Made by a program: the position numbers and the translations under genes. A stretch of 64,000 nt of DNA from positions 558,001 to 622,000 of the forward strand of contig CAWCWP010000002.1 of assembly GCA_963799315.1 (NCBI GenBank), given 5' to 3'. Source of the DNA: Parerythrobacter_A sp963799315. GTDB taxonomy: Bacteria > Pseudomonadota > Alphaproteobacteria > Sphingomonadales > Sphingomonadaceae. Shown piece by piece: positions 10,088-20,655 of the stretch. A model generated the notes under the pieces. It saw only the letters and a list, made by a program, of their open reading frames with translations. It did not search any database and was not told the DNA's origin. Position 1 is the first letter of the stretch; each line of letters begins with the position of its first letter.

Positions 10088-10150
10088 AAACATACACAGG
10101 CGGTCAAAAGTGCAACTTGTCAAACCCGCAACCGGAAAGCCGCTCCGCCT

Positions 10151-12221
10151 ATGACCCTGACTCCATTGGCACTTCCGGTCGATCGCTGGGATGCGCAGGC
10201 CACGCGGAATATGAGCGAGGTCGAGCTTCTCGTCTACCGCTCCAACCTGCTTGGCAGCGATCTTGGCGTCACCAATTTTGGCGGCGGAAACACGTCGGCC
10301 AAACTGACACAAGCCGATCCGCTGACCGGCGAAGATGTTACGGTGCTATGGGTCAAAGGGTCGGGCGGCGATCTGGGGTCGATAAAGACCGACGGGTTCT
10401 CAACACTGTATCTCGATCGCCTGCGTCAGCTGGAGCGGCTCTATCGCGGGATGGAGCACGAGGACGAGATGGTCGAGTATCTCTCCCATTGCACTTTTGG
10501 TCTGAACACCCGCGCGCCCAGCATAGACACGCCGCTGCACAGCTTCGTCGATGCCGCGCATATCGACCATGTCCATCCCGACTCGGTCATCGCCATTGCC
10601 GCCACTGCCGACAGCGAGGCACTGACGCGCGAGATATATGGCGACGAGGTCGGCTGGCTTCGGTGGCAACGCCCCGGCTTCGATCTGGGCCTGCAACTGC
10701 GCGACGTGGCGGCGGCAAACCCCGGCATACGCGGCGTGGTGCTGGAAGGGCACGGCCTGTTCAGCTGGGCCGAGACTTCGCACGAATGCTATGTCCTGAC
10801 CATCGACCTGATCGGGCGCGCGGCGCGATATCTGAACGACCGGATGGATGCCGCGCAACCGTTTGGGGAGGCTCGCAATACCGGCATTGTCATCCGGGGA
10901 AGCAAACGCGCGGCTGACGGCGGCAATGCCCGGCTTGCGCGGCAAGCTGTCCGCCGATGGATCGCACAAGCTGGCGCATATCGATCGCAGTGCCGAAACG
11001 CTGGAATTCGTGTGCAGCGCGCGGCTGGACGAGCTTGCGGCACTCGGCACGTCATGCCCCGACCATTTCCTGCGCACCAAGATAAAGCCATTGGTGCTGC
11101 GTGAAGTTGACGACTTAGATGCGGCGCTCGAGGCGTATCGCGCCGACTATTCCGCCTATTACGATCGCAATCGCGAGGAGGGCAGCCCTGCCCTGCGCGG
11201 TTCCGATCCGGTGATCGTGCTGATGCCCGGCGTCGGCATGGTCGGCTTTGCGAAGGACAAGACGACCGCCCGCATCGCTACCGAATTCTATCGCAATGCG
11301 ATCAATGTCATGCGCGGCGCGGAGACGGTGGGTACCTATGTCGCGCTGCCCGAACGCGAGGCGTTTCGCATCGAATACTGGGCGCTGGAGGAGGCAAAGC
11401 TGCAACGCATGCCAAAGGCCAAACCGATCGCCGGGCGCGTGGCGCTCGTCACCGGTGGTGCGGGCGGCATCGGTTTCGCCACCGCGACCAGATTGGCGAT
11501 GGATGGCGCCTGTATCGTGCTGACCGATATCGACGAACAGGCGCTGGAAAGCCGTGTGGGGGCGCTGACCGAACTGGCAGGCGCGGACCGCATCACGACC
11601 TGCACGATGGACGTCACGGACGAAGCGTCGGTCATGGCGGCATTCGATCACGCTGTGCTGACGTTCGGCGGTGTGGATATCGTGGTTGCCAATGCCGGCA
11701 TCGCCTCGGCCGCTCCGTTCGAGGAAACCGGTCTTGACCTGTGGCGCAAGAACCAGGCGGTGCTGGCGGAAGGCTATTTCCTGACCGCACGCGCGGCGTT
11801 CCCGCTGCTGCGGCAAATGGGGGGCGGTAGCATCGTCTTTATCGGGTCCAAGAATGCACTGGTGCCATCGAAAGGCGCGTCAGCCTATGCTTCGGCAAAG
11901 GCGGCGGCGCTGCATCTGGCGCGAAACCTGGCCCTCGAAGGGGCCGAACATGGCATCCGCGTAAATACCGTTAATCCGGATGCGGTGCTGCAAGGCTCGA
12001 CGATCTGGAACGGCGACTGGCGGCGGGAACGCGCGGCGGCATACGGGCTGGAAGATGGCGAGCTTGAAGCGCATTACCGCGATCGGTCTTTGCTGAAAAA
12101 GTCGGTCCTGCCCGAAGATATCGCCGAGGCGGTGGCTTTTTTCGCATCGGACATATCGGCAAAATCGACCGGGAACATCCTCAATGTCGATGCGGGCAAT
12201 GCCGGAGCATTTCCGCGATGA
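10151..12221 (+). CDS. rhaD: bifunctional rhamnulose-1-phosphate aldolase/short-chain dehydrogenase; frameshift near 10865
   Basis: Cleaves rhamnulose-1-phosphate to dihydroxyacetone phosphate and L-lactaldehyde; the fused dehydrogenase probably acts on lactaldehyde. The N-terminal class II aldolase domain has NFGGGNTSAKL and zinc-ligand histidines in HIDHVHPDSV and LEGHGLF. The C-terminal short-chain dehydrogenase domain has VALVTGGAGGIGFATATRLA, NAGIASAAPFEE and the catalytic YASAKAAALHLARN. The frame breaks at the GGGG run 10865-10868: dropping one G joins QPFG to RLAIPALSSGEANARLTAAM and restores the aldolase end (ALGTSCPDHFLRTKIKPL). ATG at 10151 is the start because family similarity begins there. 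The stop overlaps the rhaI start (ATGA). Confidence 0.85.
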
Positions 12222-13507
12222 ACACCCTGATCGAAACCGGCGCGGAATCAAGCAATGCGGAACTGGCGAAGCGCCACTCGCGCAGCCTTGAGCGTTTGAC
12301 GCAGCAGCTTGATGACAATGGCACCGATGCGGAGAAAATCCTGGAGCGGCTCGCTGCTTTCGAAGTGGCCATTCCAACCTGGGGTGTGGGCACCGGCGGC
12401 ACGCGGTTCGCGCGCTTCCCGATGGCGGGCGAACCGGTAACGATATTCGACAAGCTGGACGATTGCGGCGTTATCCAGTCGCTGGTTCGCTGCTGCCCTC
12501 GCGTCTCGCCGCATTTTCCGTGGGACAAGGTTGACGATTACAGCGAACTGCGCGGCCATGCACAGGCACGCGGGCTGGGGTTCGATGCGGTCAATTCCAA
12601 CACATTTCAGGACCAGGCCGGGCAGGCGCACAGCTACAAGCATGGCAGCCTGACCCATGCCGATGCCGCCGTGCGCGCGCAGGCCGTCGACCATAACCGC
12701 GAATGCATCGCCATCGGCGAGCAGCTGGGCAGCCGGGCGCTGACGGTGTGGATCGGCGATGGCAGCAATTATCCCGGCCAGTCCGATTTCGCGCGCAGTT
12801 TCGACCGCTATCTGGACAGCGCGCGCGAGATTTATGGTGCCTTGCCGGGCGACTGGACCATGATGATCGAGCACAAGCTGTTCGAACCCGCGTTCTATTC
12901 CACCGTCATCCAGGATTGGGGATCCAGCTATCTCGCCGCCGATGCGCTGGGCGAGAAGGCGCAGTGCCTGGTCGATCTGGGCCATCATGCGCCCACGGTG
13001 AATATCGAGATGATCGTGGCGCGGCTCGCCTGGGCGGGCAAGCTGGGCGGGTTCCATTTCAACGACAGCAAGTATGGTGACGACGACCTCGACAGCGGTA
13101 GCGTGCAGCCGTTCCAGCTGTTCCTCGTCTTCAACGAACTGGTCGAGGCGGAGGCACGCGCCAATGGCGATTTCGCACCGGCCTACATGATGGACCAGTC
13201 GCATAACGTAACCGACCCTATCGAAAGCCTGATCGTCAGCGCGGACGCCATTCAGTGCGCCTTTGCCCGTGCGCTGCTGGTGGATCGCGGCGCACTTCAC
13301 GCTGCGCAGGAAGCAAACGATGTCATCACGGCGCGGGCCTGCCTTCAGGACGCATACCAGACCGATATGCGCCCGCTTGTCGCCGAATTACGACAGCGGC
13401 GCGGTGGCGCAGTCGATCCCGTCGCGGCCTATCGCGCCAGCGGGTATCGCGCCTCGGTTGCGGCGACACGAAAGCCGGTTTCGCCCGGCGCAGCAGGGAT
13501 AGTATGA
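12218..13507 (+). CDS. rhaI: L-rhamnose isomerase (RhaI type)
   Basis: 429 residues. Converts L-rhamnose to L-rhamnulose with two divalent metal ions in a TIM barrel. The sequence fits the Pseudomonas stutzeri-type RhaI rather than E. coli RhaA: VAIPTWGVGTGGTRFARFP, TVWIGDGSNYPGQSDFARSF, metal-ligand regions MMIEHKLFEPAFY and VDLGHHAPTVNIEMI, and GGFHFNDSKYGDDDLDSGS. It starts inside the rhaD stop (ATGA) and its own stop overlaps the rhamnosidase start, so the three genes are translationally coupled. The frame is intact. Confidence 0.93.
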   Translation: MNTLIETGAESSNAELAKRHSRSLERLTQQLDDNGTDAEKILERLAAFEVAIPTWGVGTGGTRFARFPMAGEPVTIFDKLDDCGVIQSLVRCCPRVSPHFPWDKVDDYSELRGHAQARGLGFDAVNSNTFQDQAGQAHSYKHGSLTHADAAVRAQAVDHNRECIAIGEQLGSRALTVWIGDGSNYPGQSDFARSFDRYLDSAREIYGALPGDWTMMIEHKLFEPAFYSTVIQDWGSSYLAADALGEKAQCLVDLGHHAPTVNIEMIVARLAWAGKLGGFHFNDSKYGDDDLDSGSVQPFQLFLVFNELVEAEARANGDFAPAYMMDQSHNVTDPIESLIVSADAIQCAFARALLVDRGALHAAQEANDVITARACLQDAYQTDMRPLVAELRQRRGGAVDPVAAYRASGYRASVAATRKPVSPGAAGIV

Positions 13508-16057
13508 TGAAAAACCGCGCCCCGTTCATCTGGACAACCAAACAGCCGATCGACCCGATGGGCTTCATGGCCGCGATGCAGGACGCGCCGCCGCGCGAGG
13601 ACGGCACCAATCGCTGGTTCCTGTTCCGGCGAGACGTTACTCTGGATGCCGCGCCCGGTGCGGCGGATCTCAAGATCACGGTCGACGGGCGTTACCAACT
13701 GTTCGTCAATGGCACTTTTATAGGGCGCGGCCCGGTGCGCAGCGATGTGTTCCACCAGAAATACGATAGCTACGAGATCGCCGATGCCTTGCGGCAGGGC
13801 AAGAACTGCATCGCCGTTATCGTGCACGTCTACGGTGTCGATACGGCGTGGCACGAACGCGTGAAGGGCATGTGGCAGCCGACCTTCGGCGATGGCGCGC
13901 TGTGGGTGGATGGCTCCGCCGACGTCGGCGGGCAGGCCGTGCCACTCTCGACCGATACCGATTGGCGCTGCATCGAGAGCGACGCGTGGGACAGCGACAC
14001 CGAACGCATGAACAGCGGGCTGGGCTTCGTGGAATCGCTCGACGCCCGGCAACTGCCCGAAGGCTGGAAGCAGGCCGGTTTCGACGACGGCGATTGGGAC
14101 GCTGTGCAGGTCCTGCGCAGCGGTGGCGACGGGCCGGAGAGTTTCTTCGGCGGGCTGGTGACGGAGCCGTTTCCCACGCTGCTGCCCAATCCGCTGCCGA
14201 TGCTGACCGAAACGCTGGTCGCGCCTGAAGAACTGCGGCTGGTTCGCGCGGTAAAGGTGCAGCCGGACTTGCCGGTGCATCGTGCGCTTTACGATGAACC
14301 TTTCACCGAAACTGTGCCCGATGTTGCCGATGCAAAGGCGATGCTTGCGCACGGTGGAGAGCCTGCGACAATCCGCACGATGCCCGGAGAAGGCGTCACG
14401 CTGCTGTTCCGCATGGACGGGCTGCTGACCGGGTTCCCGCATGTCGATATAGACGCGAAGGGCGGTGAAATCATCGACATCGCGGTTGCCGAGCGGTTGC
14501 CGGGCGAGTTCACCGATGACGGCATGGCCGATGACGCCCGCATCGTGCCAGTTAGCGTGCTGGGCAATGACACACATGTTGCACGCTATACTGCACGGGC
14601 CGGACGGCAGGTGTTCGAGCGGTTCGAATGGTCGGCGGTCAAGTGGATGCAGATTACCGTGCGTAATGCGGACGAGGGCCTCGACCTGCATTTCGCCGGG
14701 GTCAACTTCATCCGCTATCCAGCAGGTAAGGCGGGCCGCTTCGCCAGCGACGATGCGTTTCTCGATCGTCTGTGGGAAACCGGGCGCAAGACGGTGCAGC
14801 TATGCATGCATGACGGGTGGGAGGATTGCCCCAGTCGCGAACAGCGCCAATGGCTGGGCGATGTGACGGTGGAGAACCTGGCGGCGCAAACCGCGTTCGG
14901 TCCTGCATCCCACGCGCTGACCGCGAAATATCTGCGCGATGTCGCCGCCAGCCAGCGGCCCGACGGGTTGACCCAGATGTTCGCGCCCGGCGACCACAAA
15001 TCGAACGCGCTCCTGATCCCCGACTGGACCCTGCAATGGATCCTGACTGCCAGCGACTACCTGCTGTGGTCCGGCGACGACGCGACCATCGAGGAAATAT
15101 TCCCCGCTATCGAACGGGCGCTGCAATGGTTCGACCTGCAACGCGGCGAGAGCGGGCTGGTCGCCGACATGCCGTACTGGCACTTCATGGACTGGTCGGG
15201 TGTCGGGCGACACGGTGAAGCCTGCGCCCTGAATGCCCAATATGCCGGCGCGCTAGACGCTGCGGCAGGTATGGCAGACGTGCTGGAAAACAGCCGCGCG
15301 GCGCGTCGTCTGCGCGAGTGACTCATCCGAAGTCAAAGCAGCGTTGAACGCCCGCCACTGGGACGAAAAGCGCGGCATATATGTCGATGTCGTGGATCCG
15401 GTATCCGGCGATCAGGAGCCGCGCACCAGCCAGCACGCCAATGCGGGAATGATCCTGTGGGGCGATGCCCCGCGCGAGCGATGGAGCCGGATGATCGAGC
15501 GTATCACCGACCCCGCGCGCATGACATTCACGGCCGCACCGCCCATTGCGCCGACCGGCGATACGCTGGACGAACAGGAGGGCGTGGTGCTGGCCAACAC
15601 CTTTTACAGCCACTTCGTTTACAGCGCGCTCGCCAAAGCCGGGCGTGCTGACGTCGCGCTGGACCTGATGCGCCGGAAACTCGGCCCGATGCTGGATGCG
15701 GGTGCGGATACCTTGTGGGAGAGCCTCGGCCCGACCGCCAGCCTGTGCCACGGCTTCAGTGCTTCGCCGACATACCAGCTGGTCTATGCGGTCGCCGGAT
15801 TGCAACCTGCGGACACGGGTCTGGCAGGCTTCGCGATTTCTCCGCAGATGGCGCATCTGGAAAAAGTCGAAACCACGCTGCCGACCATTCATGGCGATAT
15901 CGTTCTGGCCCTGCGGAGAACGGACCACACGATCGACGGTACCGTCACTTTGCCGACGGGTATCGCAGCGACCATCGACGAAGAGCGCTTCGATCTGCTG
16001 TCTGGGACGGCACGTATGGAGCCGGGCAGCCACCGCTTCTCCATCCGGGCAAAGTAA
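13504..16057 (+). CDS. alpha-L-rhamnosidase (GH78); frameshift near 15310
   Basis: Releases L-rhamnose from rhamnosides. The start is ATG at 13504 or 13507, overlapping the rhaI stop. The N-terminal beta-sandwich (NRWFLFRRDVTL, FVNGTFIGRGPVRSDV) is followed by the (alpha/alpha)6 barrel with the general-acid motif DGWEDCPSREQRQWLGDV (14809-14862). The frame ends at 15319-15321; removing one base just before it continues as SDSSEVKAALNARHWDEKRG to the stop at 16055-16057. That second part carries the catalytic-base region DTLWESLGPTASLCHGFSA, so both halves are needed for activity. No clear signal peptide is seen, suggesting cytoplasmic or periplasmic-adjacent hydrolysis of imported oligosaccharides or glycosides. 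Confidence 0.88.
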
Positions 16058-16094
16058 TTGCGCTGATCGTGCGATGCGTTCTAGGACGCAGCGC

Positions 16095-16859
16095 ATGCGC
16101 AAGACCGAACGCCATCGCCGTATCGTCAGCCGGCTGGGCGCGGACGGTTTCGTTGCCGTGGAGCAGATGGCGCAGGAGATCGGCACCTCGCTGGTCACCA
16201 TCCGGCGCGATTTCGGCGAACTGGCCGAACAGGGCAGCTTGCGCCGGGTGCATGGCGGGGCGGAACCTTCGGGTGAAACGCGCCACGCCTTTGTCGGTCG
16301 CAGTTTCGAGCGCAATGTCCATCGCAACATGGCGGCAAAGCGCCGCATCGCCGCGCGGGCCGCGCAACTATGCACCGATGGCGAGGCGATCATCGTCGAT
16401 GGTGGCACCACCACGCATCAGATGAGCCCCTTGCTGGCAGGGCGCGGCATGCAGGTGCTGACCAACAGCCTGCACATCATCCAGTCGCTGATCGGCGATC
16501 CCGCCACGCGGCTGGTGGTGCCGGGCGGCGAAGTGTTCCCCGAACAGAACATCATCCTGTCTACTTCGGGCAATGACGGGCTGGCGGATTATCGTGCGAA
16601 ATTCATGTTCATGGGGGCCGAGGCCATCCGTGAAGACGGGCTGCGCCAGTCGGACTCGCTGCTGGTCCATTCCGAACGCCGCCTGATCGACCTGGCGGAA
16701 CGGCTGGTGGTGCTGGCCGATGCGAGCAAGTTCGATGCGCAGGCGGGTATCCTTCTGTGTCCGCTGGCCAGGATCGACACTATCGTTACCGACCGCGCAC
16801 CGCCCGCCGATCTGGCCGAACGGCTCGCCGAGGCCGGAACAGCGGTGATTGTCGCATAG
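16095..16859 (+). CDS. DeoR-family transcriptional regulator
   Basis: 254 residues. The N-terminal winged helix-turn-helix of the DeoR family (RHRRIVSRLGADGFVAVEQM, then TSLVTIRRDFGELAEQGSLR and VHGGA) is followed by a DeoRC sugar-phosphate sensor domain (IIVDGGTTTHQM, VLTNSLHII, GGEVFPEQNI). ATG 16095 is chosen for the HTH alignment; ATG 16074 is in frame upstream. It sits between the rhamnosidase and the TonB receptor, so a repressor of the rhamnose genes responding to a rhamnose-derived sugar phosphate is the natural reading. Rhizobial rhamnose loci also use a DeoR-type regulator. Confidence 0.88.
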   Translation: MRKTERHRRIVSRLGADGFVAVEQMAQEIGTSLVTIRRDFGELAEQGSLRRVHGGAEPSGETRHAFVGRSFERNVHRNMAAKRRIAARAAQLCTDGEAIIVDGGTTTHQMSPLLAGRGMQVLTNSLHIIQSLIGDPATRLVVPGGEVFPEQNIILSTSGNDGLADYRAKFMFMGAEAIREDGLRQSDSLLVHSERRLIDLAERLVVLADASKFDAQAGILLCPLARIDTIVTDRAPPADLAERLAEAGTAVIVA

Positions 16860-16862
16860 CAA

Positions 16863-16895
16863 TTTGATCGTTTGCTTTCGTTTTTGATTGCTTAT
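16863..16895. promoter_or_regulatory. possible DeoR operator upstream of the TonB receptor gene
   Basis: The short gap between the regulator stop and the TonB-receptor start is T-rich and contains two related direct elements, TTTGATCGTTTGC (16864-16876) and TTTTTGATTGCTT (from about 16881). Repeated TTTGAT/TTCG elements are the usual style of DeoR-family sites. The position just ahead of the receptor ribosome-binding site (GGGGAGAG at 16932-16939) fits repression. This is a pattern match by eye only. Confidence 0.25.
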
Positions 16896-16943
16896 CCTCC
16901 AATTCTGTCCCTAAGCAGAAAGAAAACACTTGGGGAGAGAACG

Positions 16944-19292
16944 ATGACGAAGCGATTTTCGATGAGCGGTTCCGTGGCCAGTCGCATGCTGGCAGGGGCG
17001 GCGATGGCATTTCCGGTGCTGGTCCAGCCCGCTTTTGCGCAGGAAGCGCCCGCCGCCGAGCGGATCGACGAAAACGGCGTTCCGGTCATCATCATCACCG
17101 CGCAAAAACGCGAACAAACCATCGACGAAGTGCCGATGGCGGTGACCGCAATAGGCGGTGAAGAATTCGACGACAGCGGTTTCGATTCCATCGACGACCT
17201 GGTCGATGTGGTCCCCTCGCTGACTTTCGGCTCCTCTTCGACCGCACGCGGCGAAGGCCTCGTCATTCGCGGCTTCGGCACCACCAGCTTTTCCGATGCT
17301 TCGGAAGGAGCGGTCGGCATCGTGATCGATGGCGTGGTGCTGGGTCGCCAGGCATCGGGCCTGCTCGATCTGGTGGATGTGGAACGCATCGAGGTGTTGC
17401 GCGGGCCGCAGGGCACGCTGTTCGGCAAGAACGCCTCAGCAGGTGTCGTCAACGTCATCACAAAACGCCCCACCGACACGTTCGAGGCCGATGCCCGCGC
17501 GCTGTATGGCAGCGACAATGAAATCCGGCTCGGCGGCTCGGTATCCGGCCCACTTGGCGAAAGCCTGTCCGCGCGCATTACCGGGTTCTATAACCAGCGC
17601 GACGGCATACTCGACCAGCTCAATCCCGGACTTGCGATCGACGAAGTCAACGACGAGGATGAATTTGGCGTGCGCGGCAAGCTGGCCTTCGAAGCGGGCG
17701 ATGCCGTCAACATCCTGCTGACCGGCGAGTACCAGAAGCAGGACACGCTGTGCTGCAACTGGACCGCCCGGCAATTTGCTACCGCCGGTCCATTCGCGGC
17801 TTTGCAACAGGCAACGCTGGGTGCATTCGTGACGCCGGGCGAAGGCAACCGCGATGTTGCGCTGGCCATCCGGTCCAGTTTCCAGGAAAGCGAAACCGTC
17901 GCCGCGACTCTCGATATCGACGTGGCGCTGGGCGATCACACGCTGCGCTCCATCAGCGGCTATCGCACCTTCGATATTTCGGAAGGCAACAAGACCGACC
18001 AGCTGCCGATCTCCTTCTTCGATCTTGCTGCCACCGATTCCGACATCGAACAGTTCAGTCAGGAAATCCAGCTGGTGTCACCCGACGGGCCGTTCGAATA
18101 CGTGCTCGGCCTGTATCTGTTCAACCTTCAGGTAGAGAGCATCCAGCGGCAGGAAGCGGCCTTCGTGCAGCTTGCGCCCGGCGTGAATATCCCGGCACCC
18201 TTCGTGCCCGGCGCGCCGGCGGTAACGCTGGTGAATGTGCAGAACCAGGCGCAGGAAACATGGAATTACGCCGCCTTCGGGCAGGCCACGCTGGAGCTCA
18301 CCGATGCGCTGTCGCTGACCGCCGGTGCGCGGATAATCCACGAAACGCTGGATGTATCGTTCGACCGCAGTGGCGGCTTGCCCCTGGGTGCCTTCGGACA
18401 GGCTATCGCCGGGATCGAGGACGATGTCAGCGATACCGCCGTCACCGGCATGGCCAGCCTGCGCTATGAATTCACGCCCGATATCAGCAGCTATTTTACC
18501 TATAGCCGCGGCTATAAGGGGCGGGCTTACGATTTGAATGCGGGCAGCCCGATCGCTTTCGATGCCAATGGCGCGGCGATCTACGAACCGCTGGAAAACG
18601 AAACCGTCAACCACTTCGAAACCGGATTGCGTCTGCGCACGCTGGACGGGAAATTGCAGGGCGCGTTGACCGGGTTCCGCACCACGGTCGACGATTTCCA
18701 GGCGGCCTCGCAGCGCACCGACGGCATTCCGGGCTTCGTGCTGAGCAATGTCGGCAAGTTCCGCACGCAGGGTGCCGAACTGGAAGTGTCGATGCGGCCC
18801 GATCCGGCGCTGGAGGCAGGCTTCAACCTCGCTTATGTCGATCCGCGCTATGTCGATTTTCCCAACGCCGAATGCCCGCCGCCAACATTGCCGAACCGTC
18901 CCGCCAGTTGTGCGCTGACCGGGACGCAGGATTTGTCGGGCGCGCGCGCATCGAATTCGCCGGAGCTATCGGGTTTTGCCTATGCCACGGTTTTCATGCC
19001 GCTGGGCACCGGCGGCTGGGAAGCCAGCCTGCGCGGCGAGATCAGCTTTCGCGGCGATACGCTGTATTCGCTGACGCAGGATCCCAATACGATCCAGGAT
19101 GGCTATGCGCTGGTCAACGGGCGGCTGGAACTGTCCGCGCCGGGCGACAGGGTGAAAGTTGCGCTGTTCGGTCGCAACCTGTTCGACAAGGATTACGCCG
19201 ACAGCATCTTTTCAACGCCGGTCATCGGTGGCTATTCGCAATTTATCGCCAACGATCGGCGATTGGGAGTAGAACTGCGCGCGAGTTACTAG
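16944..19292 (+). CDS. TonB-dependent receptor (probable rhamnoside uptake)
   Basis: 782 residues. The start ATG 16944 has a strong ribosome-binding site (GGGGAGAG) and precedes a signal peptide ending in QPAFAQ. The plug domain contains VPVIIITAQKREQTIDEVPM, GLVIRGFGTTSF, VERIEVLRGPQGTLFGKNAS and VVNVITKRP, all hallmarks of outer-membrane TonB-dependent receptors. The C-terminal barrel ends with NDRRLGVELRASY, an aromatic C-terminus as expected. The next gene, a sugar symporter, starts 1 nt after its stop. Neighbours point to rhamnose-containing oligosaccharides or glycosides as substrate, which is inference. Confidence 0.93.
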   Translation: MTKRFSMSGSVASRMLAGAAMAFPVLVQPAFAQEAPAAERIDENGVPVIIITAQKREQTIDEVPMAVTAIGGEEFDDSGFDSIDDLVDVVPSLTFGSSSTARGEGLVIRGFGTTSFSDASEGAVGIVIDGVVLGRQASGLLDLVDVERIEVLRGPQGTLFGKNASAGVVNVITKRPTDTFEADARALYGSDNEIRLGGSVSGPLGESLSARITGFYNQRDGILDQLNPGLAIDEVNDEDEFGVRGKLAFEAGDAVNILLTGEYQKQDTLCCNWTARQFATAGPFAALQQATLGAFVTPGEGNRDVALAIRSSFQESETVAATLDIDVALGDHTLRSISGYRTFDISEGNKTDQLPISFFDLAATDSDIEQFSQEIQLVSPDGPFEYVLGLYLFNLQVESIQRQEAAFVQLAPGVNIPAPFVPGAPAVTLVNVQNQAQETWNYAAFGQATLELTDALSLTAGARIIHETLDVSFDRSGGLPLGAFGQAIAGIEDDVSDTAVTGMASLRYEFTPDISSYFTYSRGYKGRAYDLNAGSPIAFDANGAAIYEPLENETVNHFETGLRLRTLDGKLQGALTGFRTTVDDFQAASQRTDGIPGFVLSNVGKFRTQGAELEVSMRPDPALEAGFNLAYVDPRYVDFPNAECPPPTLPNRPASCALTGTQDLSGARASNSPELSGFAYATVFMPLGTGGWEASLRGEISFRGDTLYSLTQDPNTIQDGYALVNGRLELSAPGDRVKVALFGRNLFDKDYADSIFSTPVIGGYSQFIANDRRLGVELRASY

Positions 19293-19293
19293 C

Positions 19294-20655
19294 ATGACCG
19301 CAGCCAGGGCCGGGCGGGCAGGCACAGGATTGGACGCACAATCGAACGCGCGATTGGGTGGCGGGCGGCTGATTCTGTTTGCCCTGCCCGCGCTGCCCGC
19401 GGCGGCGCTCAGCTTTCCCATCGGTGCCTATCTGCCGCCCTTCTATGCGACGCATCTGGGCGTCGATCTGGCATTTATCGGGCTTGTCTTCATGGCCGCG
19501 CGGCTATGGGATATCGTCACCGACCCCGCGATGGGCGCGCTGACGGATCGCACGCATTCGCGCTGGGGCCGCCGCAAACCGTGGCTGGTCGCAGCGGTGC
19601 CGATCCTGATGCTGGGCGCATGGATGCTGTTCTTCCCGCCAGCGGGCAGCGGTATCGCGCTGCTGCTGACGGCGTTGTTCGTGACCTATCTCGGCTATAC
19701 CATGATCACGATCACGCACCTTGCCTGGGCCGCAGATTTGGGCGCGACATATGACGAGCGGTCGCGGTTGCAGGGCGCGATCCTGCTTGCCAGTATTGCC
19801 GGGCTGCTGACCGCGATGGTGCTGCCCGCCATTGTCGAACAGGGCGCGGCCGATCCGGCGCAAGCGCGGGTCGAGGCGTTGGGTCTCTATGCCATCGTGC
19901 TTATCGCTCCGGCGGTTGCCATCGCGGTATGGGCCGCTCCGCCCGGTGGCGCTGTCCGGCACCGTGAAGCGCGCTTCACCGATGCGCTGCGCCGCCTGTT
20001 CGCGCGACCCGAATTTCGCCGCCTGATCTTGGCCGATTTCGTGCAAGGGGTTGCAGGCGGTATGCTGCTCAGCGGCTTCGTGTTCACGATGGACGCTTAT
20101 CTTGGCCTTGGCGCGCGGGCAGGACTGTTGCTCCTGCTGTTTATGGCATCGGGCATGATTTTCGTGCCGTTATGGGCGCTGGTGGCGAAGCGGCTGGGCA
20201 AGGCGATGACGATCACCTGGTCCTCGCTCTTCACTATCCCTTTCGTGGTCGCCCTGTTCTTCGTGCCAACCGGCAGCCTGCCTTGGGCCGCTGCCGCCAT
20301 TATCGGGTTCGGATCGACGATGGGGGTCTGGATATTCCTGACGCGTGCCATCGTGGCCGATATCGACGAGCTGGAACGCCGCGCGAGCGACACCATCCAG
20401 ACGGGCAGCGCTTTCGCGCTGGTCACGCTGTCCACCAAACTGGGGCAGGCGGCGGCGGTCGGTATCGGCTTCTGGCTGTTTTCCGCCATCGGGTTCGTGC
20501 CCGGCGCGGCGACACAGGCCGACGGTGTGCCGCTGACGATGGCGTTGCTGACCTTCGTGCCGCCTATCCTCGGACATATCGCCATCGCGGTACTGATGGC
20601 GCTGCACCCGGACGACCGCGCCCGACTCGCGGCCACCGAACCTGCGCTTTCGTGA
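19294..20655 (+). CDS. GPH-family sugar:cation symporter (MFS)
   Basis: 453 residues with about twelve hydrophobic segments. The sequence DPAMGALTDRTHSRWGRRKP (about residues 75-94) is the signature of the glycoside-pentoside-hexuronide (MelB-like) symporters. It begins 1 nt after the TonB-receptor stop and its TGA overlaps the GTG start of the next gene. In this context it would move rhamnose or a rhamnoside across the inner membrane, coupled to H+ or Na+. Substrate specificity is inferred from the operon only. Confidence 0.9.
   Translation: MTAARAGRAGTGLDAQSNARLGGGRLILFALPALPAAALSFPIGAYLPPFYATHLGVDLAFIGLVFMAARLWDIVTDPAMGALTDRTHSRWGRRKPWLVAAVPILMLGAWMLFFPPAGSGIALLLTALFVTYLGYTMITITHLAWAADLGATYDERSRLQGAILLASIAGLLTAMVLPAIVEQGAADPAQARVEALGLYAIVLIAPAVAIAVWAAPPGGAVRHREARFTDALRRLFARPEFRRLILADFVQGVAGGMLLSGFVFTMDAYLGLGARAGLLLLLFMASGMIFVPLWALVAKRLGKAMTITWSSLFTIPFVVALFFVPTGSLPWAAAAIIGFGSTMGVWIFLTRAIVADIDELERRASDTIQTGSAFALVTLSTKLGQAAAVGIGFWLFSAIGFVPGAATQADGVPLTMALLTFVPPILGHIAIAVLMALHPDDRARLAATEPALS

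Noticed and set aside
12248..14691. Long minus-strand frames opposite the rhamnose isomerase and rhamnosidase genes
   Set aside because: Shadow frames of GC-rich coding DNA without domains or ribosome-binding sites.
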